Shown here: positions 22,163 to 34,962 of the stretch, in pieces | Layout: each line of letters opens with the position of its first letter | Numbering within the stretch: the first letter of the stretch is position 1 | NCBI RefSeq assembly: GCF_030052815.1 | Contig: NC_079504.1 | Span: forward strand, 55,927,502 to 55,991,501 | Source of the DNA: Hevea brasiliensis | Taxonomy: Eukaryota > Streptophyta > Magnoliopsida > Malpighiales > Euphorbiaceae | DNA length: 64,000 nt | Reading direction: 5' to 3' | Made by a program: the position numbers and the translations under genes | The notes under the pieces: generated by a model | The model's input: the letters and a program-made list of their open reading frames with translations, nothing else | Databases searched by the model: none | What the model was told of the DNA's origin: nothing

Positions 22163-25100
22163 TGTAACACCCCTATGTTCGGTAATGCGTTCTACTGTTC
22201 CGGTGACCAGTGTTGTCCGGACAGCTAGGATGCCTAGAACTACACTTCGATATGAGTGAGGAGACATTAAATAATGAAATACAAGAAAAGAAAATACAAG
22301 AAAAATAAAGAAAAAATAATAGTAAAGAAATGCAACCAAGTTAAGTGAGCTGGGAACCCTAGCGATGGGTGACCGCACGGGAAAGTCACGGCGTGGACCG
22401 TTGACTAGCCCTGGACTACGGGGAACCCTGGAAATTAATTTTAAGACTTAAAGAGACATCAATTGAAGTATAAATATCATTAGAAATATGAAAGAAAAAT
22501 TAAATAATTAGTACAAAGAAAAGTGAGAAATCAAAAAACGGACAAAACCCAGTGTTACCGAAAAATCGGGAATGCAACCCGAACAGGGGCATTGTGGTCA
22601 TTTGACACCCTGAGTTGTCTTTTGACCTAAATGTCCATAAAAAATAAATAATATTAAACTTGAAAAATATAATGAAAAATTAATTTAGGGGTACCTAATG
22701 TAAATAGCAAAAAATGGGGATTAAATGTGGGAAATTGAAACTTTTGAATAAATTAACATTAAACTTGCAATAGTGCTCCACTAACTCATTAAAGTGGACC
22801 ATTTAATCTTCATCTTGGACCAGCAGATTGTCATCTTCCTCATTTCTCAAAATTCAGCCAAAAATGGAGAAGGGAAGAACTCCATTGCTGCAAGGTTTTG
22901 GAGCTCCATGCAAGGGTGATCCAAGCTTCTTTCTCTCCACTTCCCTTCATTAAAGTTAATCCTCACACCATGGGCAGTAGATAGGCAGTAAGAAGATCAA
23001 GTTTTGGTGAAGTTTTGAAGAGTTTCCAAAGTGGTAAGTATGTATTTTTGATTAGTGCTTCATTAAAGTTTGTGAGGAGGTTATGGGTGTTTGATTTGTG
23101 GAGAAATTTTTGAGGTTTGATGTTGAATGGGAGTGTGTACTTTTGGCAGCCATGGAAACACCTTGAAGGCAGTTTATTTGTGCTTGTAAATGGTGAATTA
23201 AATGATTGATTAAATGTATATTGTGTAGGAAATTGTTTGGGTGATGTATACTTGGTATATGTAAATGTGAAATGAAATTTAAAGCTTGGAAATTAATGGA
23301 AAGTAAATATACCATTGTGTCAGTTTGTTCATTCTTGAGGAATGCTGGAATTCATGCTTGGTTTATGAAATAATGGTGTTGAAATGTGTTGGTTGTTATG
23401 GCAGTTTGAGTATATGTATGGTGGTGTAAAGTGGGACATGTAAATGGGCATGAATTGGTAATTGAATTGTTGTAAATTGAGTTGGACAAATTCTGCACTT
23501 GTTGGTGCACATTGAATATAATTGCAAGCTGCCAAAATGACCTATAATATGTTATAAATTATGTTTAGGTTGTGGTACAACCAGAATTGGTTTGAAGGTT
23601 AAGTTTGGTGACTGTTAAAAGTGATGCTTGATGTGTATGTAAGAATTTCAATAAGGCAGTTTGAGTTTTAGGCCTATAACCTTAAGTGTGTGACTCCAAT
23701 TGGTATGAGACCAATTGGAGGTGAAACTAGGCACAAAATGTGCCAACTTTCATGAAGAAAGCTTGCCAAAATTCTGCTTGCAAGGTAGCTTGAAAAATGA
23801 CCAAATCCGGATTAAGTGCAAGTAAGGCCTGAAAATTGACCAATTGGGCAGCAGTTAGTGTTTAGGCCATAACTCACTCAAAACAGGTCCAATTAACCTG
23901 AAATTTTAACCATGAATAGCTAATACCCATATCTACAAGTCTTATGAAGACACCAAAGCCCAGAAATGAACATAAGCAAGTCAAACAGCTTGCACAAGTT
24001 CGGGTCCAAAAATTGGCCGAACCTAAAATGACCTAAAGTGACCTAAAGTGACCAATTTTGGTGCAATTTGACCAGCAATAGTAAAATGACCATAACTTGG
24101 TCTACATAACTCAGAATGACCTGAAATTTTGCCCCGCGTGCAATAAGACATAGATCTACAAGTTTTTAGTTTTGACCGAAACCCGAAAATCGAGGGAACT
24201 AGGTCGTCCGGCTAGGTTAAACTAGTATCCTGGAATCCAGCAAATTGCAAGAAAACGCAAAATACATAGAAATGAATTTGGTAACATGTACCAACCCTAA
24301 AAGACTATCGAATGTGACATATTAGTAACGTTAAAACCTAATTTACCTAAAACGCATCGAGGGTCGATATATTAAGTTGATTAAGCAAAAAAATAGCATT
24401 CAGTGAATTATTTATTAAACATTATCGTTATAGACAGTTTAATTAAGTACTGAAACACTTCAAATTGTGTTTCTCAGTTAGCAAAGACTCAGGGAAAGGG
24501 AAGGAAACACTGAGTCAAGGCCAAGAGACAATTATCAGAGGTTTGTGCACAGCTAGTTTTTAACTGATTTTGTTTGAATATTTAATATGATTAAATGACA
24601 TACTTTTCTTATGTATTATGTTTAATAAGCATTGGATTTAATTCAATGATTATTGAAATTGTTATAGTATGTATGAATTTAGCTTTGTGAAATAGTATTT
24701 CCACAAGTATTAAGCATTGTTATGGATTGAATAAATTATGTTTTGGAAAATTGTGATAGAAAATATTTTGAATTGTGATGGTAATTTTCATGGAAAAATG
24801 CAAATTTATGATTTGAATTGTGATGAGCATAAAAATTATTGGATATTGGAATTGACTTTGAATTGAATTATATTGTGATTTATGCTCACTAAAAGGATTG
24901 TGATATTGTTTTATATCTCACTATAGATGCTTGACTAGGTTATTACCCGTCTCTCTCATTTGTTGAGAAGACAATGGAGTTAGTTGTGTTTTGATTACCA
25001 TGGTACGTGCACAGGCTTAGATTTTCCTCTGATTTGAGGTTAGATCTAAGTTTATTTTATCGTTATGGCCCTTGCGGAAGATTCATTATTGTGATGGTAC

Positions 25101-26143
25101 TATGCACAATGATTCGACCTCCCCGACCATAGGGAGTTAGAATCACATCGAATATGGCCCTTTCGGATTAGTCTTGCATAGTTAGTGAGATAAAGATTGA
25201 TTTTTCAGATACAACATGGTTTTTGAGATACATAATGATTTTTGAGATACAGAATGGCTTTTGAATGGTAAAGAATTGTGATTTCAATTATGGTTTATGT
25301 ATAATTGATTTTGTTGGAATTACTTAAATGGTTAGTCATGATTTGATAAATTGAATTTTATGATCGAAGTCATTTATACAAATGATTTACATTATTGGCT
25401 ATGAATATTTTGATTTTTGGAATTTGATGAGTATTCAGATTTTCAAATTATTTACTGTAAATTTTGTCAATGTATATTGTACTATGTTTTAAATTATAGT
25501 TGTGCACCACTGAGTTCACCACTCAGCGATAGCTTTGTATGCTGTCGCAGGTGAAAAGAGCATAGAGCAGTGAATAAGTTTCTTTGAAGACATATTTAGA
25601 TCAGCTCTAGGTATATCATAGGTATACCCATATACATAGGTTTTGATGTATGCATGTAATAATATGTATGTAAATTATTTGAGCAGTTGTATAAAAACTC
25701 TTGTAAAATATTTTGGTATGTAATTAAATGTAAATCATTGTAAATATAAAGTTGAGATTTCATTTACTTGAATAGTTTTGTGTTATAAATTTTGAGTATT
25801 GTAATCAATGAAATGTTTCTTTATGATGAGAGTAGTTTGAAAATGAATTGATTATTTATTGAGAATTGAATTGTGAATTGAAATAAAGTTTATTGGAGTT
25901 GTATTTGAGAAAACATATTGGAAGCATTTTCTTTTGCAGGATTGAAGAACTGCTTTTCAAAATACAAATAAGACTTTGCCGAAATTGTAAAAAATTTTAT
26001 AACACCGATTTTAATCTATGACTTAAATTTCGAAAATTGATTTAAAATCCCTTGTAGTATATTTAATGGATTATCGGTAAGTATACGGTAATTCATTAGG
26101 TGTACTACGGATCATGTTACATCTACAGGAGTAGGGTGTGACA
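22163..26143 (+). repeat. 5' LTR of gypsy A
   Basis: 3,981 bp, followed by TGTTTTG and the primer-binding site. It contains the perfect inverted repeat CTCCAATTGG / CCAATTGGAG at 23694-23720. By eye it is very similar to the 3' LTR. A notable difference is a 35-bp duplication present only in the 3' copy. Confidence 0.95.
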
Positions 26144-26150
26144 TGTTTTG

Positions 26151-26161
26151 TGGTATCGAGC
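26151..26161 (+). other. Primer-binding site of gypsy A (one base short)
   Basis: TGGTATCGAGC, against TGGTATCAGAGC in B and C. The latter matches the initiator Met-tRNA complement used by many plant LTR elements. The A of CAG is missing, either as a real mutation or a consensus error. Confidence 0.8.
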
Positions 26162-26327
26162 AATGGTTTTAAAGTGAATTTGAATTGTGAATTTGAAATC
26201 TTTTTGTCAGTAACTACAACTGCTCAAATGTTTGATACATATAGTACATTTACATCATAAATATGAACTAATGGAGAGGAATCTCCTTATGTTGGTTGTA
26301 CAGGAATAGAAAATCTTGTGAAAAGAT

Positions 26328-26963
26328 ATGGAAGAGAAGAATGAGACAATAGAACAGTCTGTGATGGCAGAAGAACAAGTTGAGGCCCCAGCTCCACAAA
26401 ATGTTGAAGGCCTGACTGTACCAGTTTTGCCGGTACAAATTACTGCACAAATGGCCCAGCAAATGGCCACTTTCTTTCAACAAATGGCTGATAATCTGTC
26501 AGCCCAAGCCCAAGTACAGACCCAACCCCCACAAGGGCAACATGAAATAGAGAAGAGGGAGAAACCTATGGGTCAGAGCTCAAGCAGTAATTTGAGAAAG
26601 AAAAAAGAAATTGAGGAGCCCCGAGCTCAGGGATATAACAGAGGTGGATCATCAAGGCAGAGACCACCAAGGTCCAGTCGTCGAACAACTAGAAGTTCCT
26701 ATCCTTCTCGTCAATGTGAAGCTTGTGGAAGATATCATGGTGGGATATGCTATAAGGCTATTGGAGCCTATTATAACTGTGGAGGCACAGGACACTTTGC
26801 CAAGGACTGCACCAGTAGTCACAGAGTTGGACCACCTCCTACTACTGCAGAAGGGTCAGTTCAGAGCCCTGTCACTAGAAGTTCACAACCACCTAGCAGA
26901 GGTAGAGGCAGGGGTAGAGGTAGCCCAGCAGGCAGCCAAGGCACAGTGAAACAATCAGAGTAA
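26328..26963 (+). pseudogene. Gag remnant of gypsy A, 211 codons, capsid core missing
   Basis: Open from the ATG at 26328. The N-terminal Glu-rich leader and QMAQQMATFFQQMADN match the Gag start of C and B. At about residue 72 the frame jumps to a Lys/Glu/Ser-rich linker, skipping the capsid domain (the WLERMDRVFKKL ... SVAEYERKF region) seen in C. The C-terminal part has CEACGRYHGGICYK and a zinc knuckle reading YYNCGGTGHFAKDC, in which the first Cys of CCHC is Tyr. It ends in an Arg/Gly-rich tail (GRGRGRGRGS). It is probably unable to form particles, although packaging by another copy's Gag would still be possible. Confidence 0.85.
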
Positions 26964-27059
26964 GACAATGCTCCGGTTAGAGTCTACGTAACGAGACAAA
27001 GGGAAGAAGTCGAGACATCTGATGTTGTGGCTGGTACCTTATCAACTTTTAACTAAGAT

Positions 27060-27367
27060 GTGTTTGTGTTATTTGATCTGGGTTCTACCCATTATTATGT
27101 GAATGCTAGCATCATTGATTGCATTGCTATTCCATGTACAAAAATGAACTTTGAGGTGCTAGTAACAAGTCCGTTAGGACAGGAGGTTAGGGTTAATAGA
27201 ATGTATAGAGATTGTCCTTTGGTGATCCAAGGACACACTTTTCTATCTGATTTCATTGAAATGCCCTTTAGAGATTATGATATCATCTTAGGCATGGATT
27301 GGTTAGCTAGGCATCATGCCATGATTGATAGAGGTCGGAGACGTCACTTTCGGTCTCCTCGATGCTG
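27060..27367 (+). pseudogene. Protease remnant of gypsy A (DTG changed to DLG)
   Basis: Open segment containing VLFDLGSTHYYVNASIID, FEVLVTSPLGQEVRVNRMY and DIILGMDWLARHHAMID, clearly orthologous to the protease of C at 20834-21240. The catalytic triplet reads DLG in place of DTG, and an in-frame stop lies just upstream of this segment. The C-terminal residues (RGRRRHFRSPRC) are out of frame relative to C. Inactive. Confidence 0.85.
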
Positions 27368-27780
27368 ATGATGTGGTAATACATGGGAAGAGGCGCTATT
27401 GCCATCAAACATTATTTCGGCTGCACTAGCCAGAAAATGATCAGCAAGGGGTGTGAAGCATACTTGGAACATGTGGTAGACATCCAAGTGGGGAGTCCAG
27501 CATTGAGGGACATCCCTACAGTATATGACTTTCCAGACGTGTTTCCTGATGAATTGCCAGGATTACCTTCGGAAAGAGAGGTGTAGTTTGAAATTAATGT
27601 TATGCTCGTGTGGATCCAATCTCCATAAAACCATATAGAATGGCACCACAGAGTTGAAGGAGTTGAAGGTACAGCTTGCAAGAACTACTTGAAAAGGGCT
27701 TCATCCGCCCTAGTGTGTCACCATGGGGAGCACCAAGATTGTTTGTTAAGAAGAAGGATGGCACTTTTCGCTTATGTATT
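27368..27780 (+). pseudogene. N-terminal reverse transcriptase remnant of gypsy A
   Basis: Contains [20 protein letters not shown], then after frame breaks [20 protein letters not shown] and [15 protein letters not shown], the first RT motif. The similarity stops at that point (27780), so the palm, the FIDD box, RNase H and integrase are all absent. This breakpoint is one side of the internal deletion of A. Confidence 0.8.
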
Positions 27781-28785
27781 GTTTGACCTAGGGTCTCACA
27801 GATTTTTATGTTAGAGTTAGAACTATATGTTCTGTTGTTATTCCTTTATAGGGGAATAAATTTTGATGCATTAGTGATTAGTCCTTAAGATAAGGATTGT
27901 GATAATAAGTGAAATTAGTTTTTGAAGAGATTATAGTCGAAAAGTATTTTCTAAAACAAAATAAATTATAAATATAAACTGAAAGACTACAAAATGTAAG
28001 GCAAGAGGACGAAAAAGTAAGATGCGTAATAGAATTGTTCTAGATGAAGGCAGAGATGTTACGATTGTTAATTGTTAATGGATATTGTAATCGAATAAGT
28101 TTTATATCGGTGAATTTCAAAAGGATAAAAGATAGGAAAGTTTGATCTATTGGGATGTATCGTAGTAACTATGCAATGTTCTTGATGTTTATACCGTAGT
28201 CGCAAATTACTGATCGACTTGAGATTATTGTGTAGAGCTACGCTACCCGATAGTATAACTAGATAAGAATAGTTACCAACGGCATCTGTTTTGGTATAGT
28301 TATGCCAGGACATAATTTAATTGTTGGAAATAAGTTTGAAAATCCTACTTAGGGATCTAAAACTCAAAGGTTAGAATATCGAAAGGTTATAGTTCAGTAC
28401 AAAAGGAAGTAAGTTATAGAATATTGACAGATAAACAGAGTTATGAAAGTAAAAATTCAACAATTGGTTCAAATATAACAAAGAAATGTTACGAATGTGA
28501 GGAAGACTATGAACTAGAATGGTCAGAGGACCAATGACTAGATAAATGATTCTAACATGACCTCAAGGGTCATTCAAGAAGGAACATGAATAGAAATATT
28601 AGACAGGACAATAGTAAGAGAAGATTGGTGATATACAAACAAATTAAACGTTGTATTAGATTGTTAAAAGTCTTATACAAATTTGAGGAAAAGAAGATTA
28701 TTCTATCGTATAAAAAGGAAAAAAATAAACGTATGACTATTGTAAGATGACTATTGGGTAAAATTTTGTGGATGAAATTTATTTT
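27781..28785 (+). other. Unassigned internal filler of gypsy A
   Basis: About 1 kb between the RT breakpoint and the polypurine tract, with no open frame. The first bases translate as [12 protein letters not shown], then stops, then INFDALVISP, which resembles a second, badly decayed retropepsin. The rest is AT-rich and not recognised. It may be sequence joined from another retroelement copy. Confidence 0.45.
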
Positions 28786-28799
28786 AAGGGGGGGAGAAT
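28786..28799 (+). other. Polypurine tract of gypsy A
   Basis: AAGGGGGGGAGAAT directly before the 3' LTR start TGTAACACCCC at 28800. Used to prime plus-strand DNA synthesis. The same tract is present in B and C. Confidence 0.9.
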
Positions 28800-31075
28800 T
28801 GTAACACCCCAATGTTCGGTAATGCGTCATCGTTTCCTGACCGGTGTTGTCCGGACAGCTAGGATGCCTAGAACTACACTTCGATATGAGTGAGGAGACA
28901 TAAAATAATGAAATACAAGAAAAGAAAATACAAAAAAAAGGAAAAATAATAGTAAAGAAATGCAACCAAGTTAAGCGAGCCGGGAACCCTAGCGATGGGT
29001 GACCGCACGGGGAAGTCACGGCGTGGACCGTTGACTAGCCCTGGACCGCGGGGAACCCTGGAAATTAATTTTAAGACTTAAAGAGACATCAATTGAAGTA
29101 TAAATATCATTAGAAATATGAAAGAAAAATTAAATAATTAATACAAAGAAAAGTGAGAAATCGAAAAACGGACAAAACCGGGTGTTACCGAAAAATCGGG
29201 AATGCAACCCGAACAGGGGCATTGTGGTCATTTGACACCCCGAGTTATCTTTTGACCTAAATGTCCATAAAAAATAAATAATTTTACACTTGAAAAATAT
29301 AATGAAAAATTAATTTAGGGGTACCTAATGTAAATAGCAAAAATGGGGAGTTAAATGTGGGAAATTGAAACTTTTGAATAAATTAACATTAAACTTGCAA
29401 TAGTGCTCCACTAACTCATTAAAGTGGACCATTTAATCTTCATCTTGGACCAGCAGATTGTCATCTTCCTCATTTCTCAAAATTCAGCCAAAAATGGAGA
29501 AGGGAAGAACTCCATTGCCGCATGGTTTTGGAGCTCCATGCAAGGGTGATCCAAGCTTCTTTCTCTTCACTTCCCTTCATTAAAGTTAATCCTCACACCA
29601 TGGGCAGTAGATAGGCAGCAAGAAGATCAAGTTTTGGTGAAGTTTTGAAGAGTTTCCAAAGTGGTAAGTATGTATTTTTGATTAGTGCTTCATTAAAGTT
29701 TGTGAGGAGGTTATGGGTGTTTGATTTGTGGAGAAATTTTTGAGGTTTGATGTTGAATGGGATTGTGTACTTTTGGCAGCCATGGAAACACCTTGAAGGC
29801 AGTTTATTTGTGCTTGTAAATGGTGAATTAAATGATTGATTAAATGTATATTGTGTAGGAAATTGTTTGGGTGATGTATACTTGGTATATGTAAATGTTA
29901 AATGAAATTTAAAGCTTAGAAATTAATAGAATGTAAATGTACCATTGTGGCAGTTTGTTCACTCTTGAGGAATGCTGGAATTCATGCTTGGTTTATGAAA
30001 TAATGGTGTTGAAATGTATTGGTTGTTATGGCAGTTTGAGTGTATGTATGGTGGTGTAAAGTGGGACATGTAAATGGGCATGAATTGGTAATTGAATTGT
30101 TGTAAATTGAGTTGGACAAATTCTGCACTTGTTGGTGCACATTGAATGTAATTGTAAGCTGCCAAAATGACCTATAATATGTTATAAATTATGTTTAGGT
30201 TGTGGTACAACCAGAATTGGTTTGAAGGTTAAGTTTGGTGACTGTTAAAAGTGATGCTTGATGTGTATGCAAGAATTTCAATAAGGCAGTTTGAGTTTTA
30301 GGCCTATAACCTTAAGTGTGTGACTCCAATTGGTATGAGACCAATTGGAAGTGAAACTAGGCACAAAATGTGCCAACTTTTATGAAGAAAGCTTGCCAAA
30401 ATTCTGCTTGCAAGGTAGCTTGAAAAATGACCAAATCCGGATTAAGTGCAAGTAAGGCCTGAAAATTGACCAATTGGGCAGCAGTTAGTATTTAGGCCAT
30501 AACTCACTCAAAATAGGTCCAATTAACCTGAAATTTTAACCATGAATAGTTAATACCCATATCTACAAGTCTTATGAAGACACCAAAGCCCAGAAATGAC
30601 CATAAGCAAGTCAAACAGCTTGCACATGTTCGGGTCTAAAAACTGGCCAAACCTAAAATGACCTAAAGTGACCTAAAATGACCAATTTTGGTGCAATTTG
30701 ACCAGCAATAGTAAAATGACCATAACTTGGTCTACATAACTCAGAATGACCTGAAATTTTGCCCCGCGTGCAATAAGACATAGATCTACAAGTTTGTAGT
30801 TTTGATCGAAACCCGAAAACCGAGGGAACTAGGTCGTCCGGCTAGGTCAAACTAGTATCCCGGAATCCAGCAAATTGCAAGAAAACGCAAAATACATAGA
30901 AATGAATTTGGTAACATATACCAACCCGAAAAGACTATCGAATGTGACATATTAGTAATATTAAAACCTAATTTACCTAAAACGCATTGAGGGTCGATAT
31001 ATTAAGTTGATTAAGCAAAAAAATAACATTCAGTGAATTATTTATCAAACATTATCGTTATAGACAGTTTAATTA
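28800..31075 (+). repeat. 3' LTR of gypsy A, first part
   Basis: It matches the 5' LTR from its start to the AATTA at 31071-31075, where element B is inserted. It continues at 43205. Confidence 0.95.
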
Positions 31076-34000
31076 TGTCACACCTTACCCCTCTGTAAGG
31101 CATAACATGATCCCGTAGTATACCTAATGAATTACCAACTCCGTCTACTGATAACCCATTAAATACACTACAAGGGATTTTAAAAACTTTTCTTACTTCT
31201 TTTACAGTGGTGAGCACTATTTACAGGTGTTAAAAACTTTGGTGAACTGAGGTGAAACAACTAACTCATTTGATTTATTTGGAATTTCTGTAAAAATTTT
31301 GGCAAGGTGCCATCTGTATTTTGGATAAAACAGCTTCTTGAAAACTCAGTAAAAAAGCACTTCAATAATTTTCCAAATCTCAACTCCAATACATTTCTCA
31401 ACACAACAATTTATCAACACAATTCCATAGGAATTTTTCAAAGTCCGAGATAAGGAAATATAATACAACTTTTACAATCCAAAACACTCATAATTAATTT
31501 ACAACTTCAAGGTACAATTTAATTTACAACTGCTCAAAACCAAAAAGAAAATATACATACAAATGTCATACATTACAAGACAAAATGCAAAAAGCGGTAT
31601 ACTCGTTATACCCAAAAATCTCTCATTGGAGGTATGTGCACCTAGTCTGCCTGCTCTGTCTCTCTACTCGCGACAAAGAATAAAGCTATCACGAGACAAT
31701 GTCTCAGTGGTGCACAACATTAACCAAATACAATTTAAATCACAATTCATAAATCATGTAAATAGTGGATACTTAAAACCATAGTCAAATTTAAGACAAT
31801 AAAGGTCCATAAGAATTTAGACTCCATTTCTCAATATCACAATAATTTTCCATAAGTCAGATCAGGTTTGAATTCAAAAGACAGTATATGTCAATGAGAG
31901 TTTAAAATCCATTTCACAATCTCACAATACACATCAGTAAATCACACACAGCTTAATCATGATCCATAATTCAATTCATCCCAAAAGCCGATGGCTAATG
32001 AGGTATTCAATTCATCCCAAAAGTCGATGACTAATGAGGAATAACATGGCTAGCTAGCAAAAATATGAGTACTCATTCTATTCGTCCTCAACAGGCACAC
32101 ACCTCAACACTTCAGCCAGAGAGGGAAATCAATTCATCACAATAGACAAGCTAGAGATGACTAATATCAATATAAATGATAGCAGTCGTTACAAACCATT
32201 TCTAATGCTTTTAATCAATAAGTATCCATCAATGTCATTCAAACCATTTTTCACAGTTTCAAACTATTCACAATATTTTTCAATCAATAAATATTCCTCA
32301 AACACATTTCCACAATTTAAAATAATGATATACAAATAATCAATATTTATTTCCATTGAAAATAATTCAAAAGAAACAGTTGTTGTGCACAAACCTCTGA
32401 TATTTGTCTCCTGGTCTTGACTCAGTATTTCTTTCCCTTTTGCCGAGTCCTTGTTAACTGAGAAACACAATTTGAAGTGTTTCAGTACCAAATTAAACTG
32501 TCTCTATCGATGGGGTTTGGTAAATAATGCACTGAACTCAATTATTCGCTTAATCACCTAATATACAGACCCTAGATTCTATTTAGGTAAATTAGGTTTT
32601 AGTGTCGTTAATATGTCACACTCGATAGGGTTTTAGGTTTGGTATGTTTTACCAAAGTCATTTCCTCGCTTAGTGCATTTTAATGCAAATTGCTGGATTC
32701 CGGAACACTGGTTTGACCTAACCGGACGATCTAGTTCCCTCGGTTTTCGGGTCTCGGTCGAAACTACAAACTTGTAGATCTAGGTCTTATTGCACGCGGT
32801 GCAAAATTTCAGGTCAATCCGAGTTAAGTAGACCAAGTTATGGTCATTACACTATTGCTGGTCAAGTGGTACCATTTTAGGTCAATTTTAGGTCAAATTG
32901 GTCAATTCTGGTTCGGCCAGTTTTTGGACCCGAACTTGTGCAAGTTGTTTGACTTGCTTATGGTCATTTCTGGGTTTTGGTGTCTTCATAAGACTTGTAG
33001 GTATGGGTCTTAACTATTCATGGTTAAAATTTCAGGTCAATTGGACCTGGTTTGAGTGAGTTATGGCCTAAATACTCACTGCTGCCCAATTGGTCATTTT
33101 CAGGTCCTAATTGCACCTAATCCGAATTGGTCAAATTTTTAGGTCACCTTGCAAGCAGAATTTTGGCATGGTTTCTCAATGAAAGTTGGCACATTTTGTG
33201 CCTAGTTTCACCCCAAATTGGTCTCATACCAATTGAGGTTACACATTCAAGGTTATAGGCTAAAATATACACTGCCCTCAATATGCATTTCACACCCCAA
33301 CTTCAAACACATACTCACCTTGCAAGGTTTACTTCCATACCTTACCAAACTGTTTTGGCACATTACCAAAAACATTTTCTACATTACATTAGCATTATTT
33401 TGGGCAGATTCCAATCACCCTCAACACACCAAATATCATTCACAATTACAATTTCTAAATACCATTACAACCACACCTAAACATTACAAACTTTACATAC
33501 ACTTTACAACATTCATTCACATACATATCATCAATCCTTCTAGGTCAATATTCTGCCCACTCTTCCTTCAATATACACCATTTCTCAAGTGTCCACAAGC
33601 TGCCACAAATCATTCATCAACATCACATTGCCGTACCATATGCCAATTCCCATCAAAGTGCATAATTCACCATATAAACATGCAATAACTCACTAAGTTA
33701 CTAAATCACCATTATTAACATTCTTTCCCATCAATTATATGCACAAATACCTCATCATAAACGTGACCCATGGCTGTCCAAAATGAAAATAACAATAACC
33801 TTTCAAACTCAAAATTTTCCTTCACCAAACTAATACCCATAACATGCACAAAAACTTTAACAAAGGATTTCTCAAAAATGCAAACTTACCTTTATTTGTA
33901 ACTTGCTAAACCTTCACCAAACTTCCCAAAATTGGTATTAATATCTTCCTTGTGGTGTGTAGGCCATTTTTCATGAAAGAACCTAAGTGAATGGAGTTGA

Positions 34001-34757
34001 AATGGAGAGAGGAAATCAAGCTCAAAGAAAACGTCAATGGAGGTTTTCAAGGGTTCTTCAATTCGGCCATTTGAGAGGATTTGAGGAAGATGGGATTTCA
34101 GATGGTTAGTGGACCACTTCAGCCATATTTCATGTTTAATTAATCCTATAGTGGTCCACTAACTAAAATTAAAACATATTATAAGTTAACTTTCAACTAA
34201 TCCACATTTAACCCATTATTTCCACTATTTATTTTAGGTGCCACCAAATTAATTTTTCATTTCATTTTCTAAGTGTAATACTATTTATTTTTAATGGACA
34301 TTTAGGTCAAAAGACAATTCGGGATGTCAAATGACCATCATGCCCCTGTTCGGGTGGCTTTCCGATTTTTCAGAATAATCGTATTTTGTCTGTTTTTCGA
34401 TTTCTCACTTTTCTTTGTACTAATTATTTAATTTTTCTTTAATCTTTCTAATGAGATTTATACTTCAATAAGGGTCTATTTATGTCCAAAAAATGTTTTC
34501 CAGGGTTCCCCGCAGTCCAGGGTTAGTCAACGGTCCACGCCGTGACTTCCCGGTGCGGTCACCCATCGCTAGGTTTCCCGGCTCACTTACTCGGTTACAT
34601 TTCTTTACTATGATTTTTCCTTTGTTTTTCTTTTCTTGTATTTCATTATTTTATGTCTCCTCACTCATATTGAGGTACGGTTCTAGGCATCCTAGCTGTC
34701 CGGACAACACTGGTCACCGGAGCAGCAGAACGCACTACCGAACTTTGGGGTGTTACA
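31076..34757 (-). repeat. 3' LTR of gypsy B
   Basis: Starts TGTCACACCTTACCCC and ends GGGTGTTACA. Differences from the partner LTR are few and often fall at CTG/CAG sites. A denser patch of differences is at 32125-32215. A 156-codon open frame (33218-33688) occurs identically in both LTRs but has no recognisable domain. Confidence 0.95.
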
Positions 34758-34803
34758 ATTCTCCCCCCCTTAAATAAATTTCGTCTCGAAATTTTACCTG
34801 GCA

Positions 34804-34962
34804 TTAGTCTCTGAATAGCTGTGGGTGCTGTCTCCTCATATCCTCTTCACGTTCCCAAGTTGCTTCCTGGCCTGAATGATGGTTCCACAGCACTTTAACC
34901 AGGTGTATCTGTTTGTTCCTCAGCTGCTTCACCTCATATGCCAGAATTTTTATGGGTTCTTC
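34804..34962 (-). pseudogene. Chromodomain of gypsy B
   Basis: The minus strand from 34962 reads EEPIKILAYEVKQLRNKQIH, then LVKVLWNHHSGQEATWEREE and DMRRQHPQLFRD before a stop. It is uninterrupted, unlike the copy in C, but out of frame with the integrase segment upstream. It shows that the family is a chromovirus. Confidence 0.85.

Noticed and set aside
33218..33688. 156-codon open frame, repeated identically at 41658-42128
   Set aside because: It is duplicated because it lies in the two LTRs of gypsy B. There is no domain, the composition follows the local A/C-rich DNA, and it is not open in the LTRs of A, C or D.
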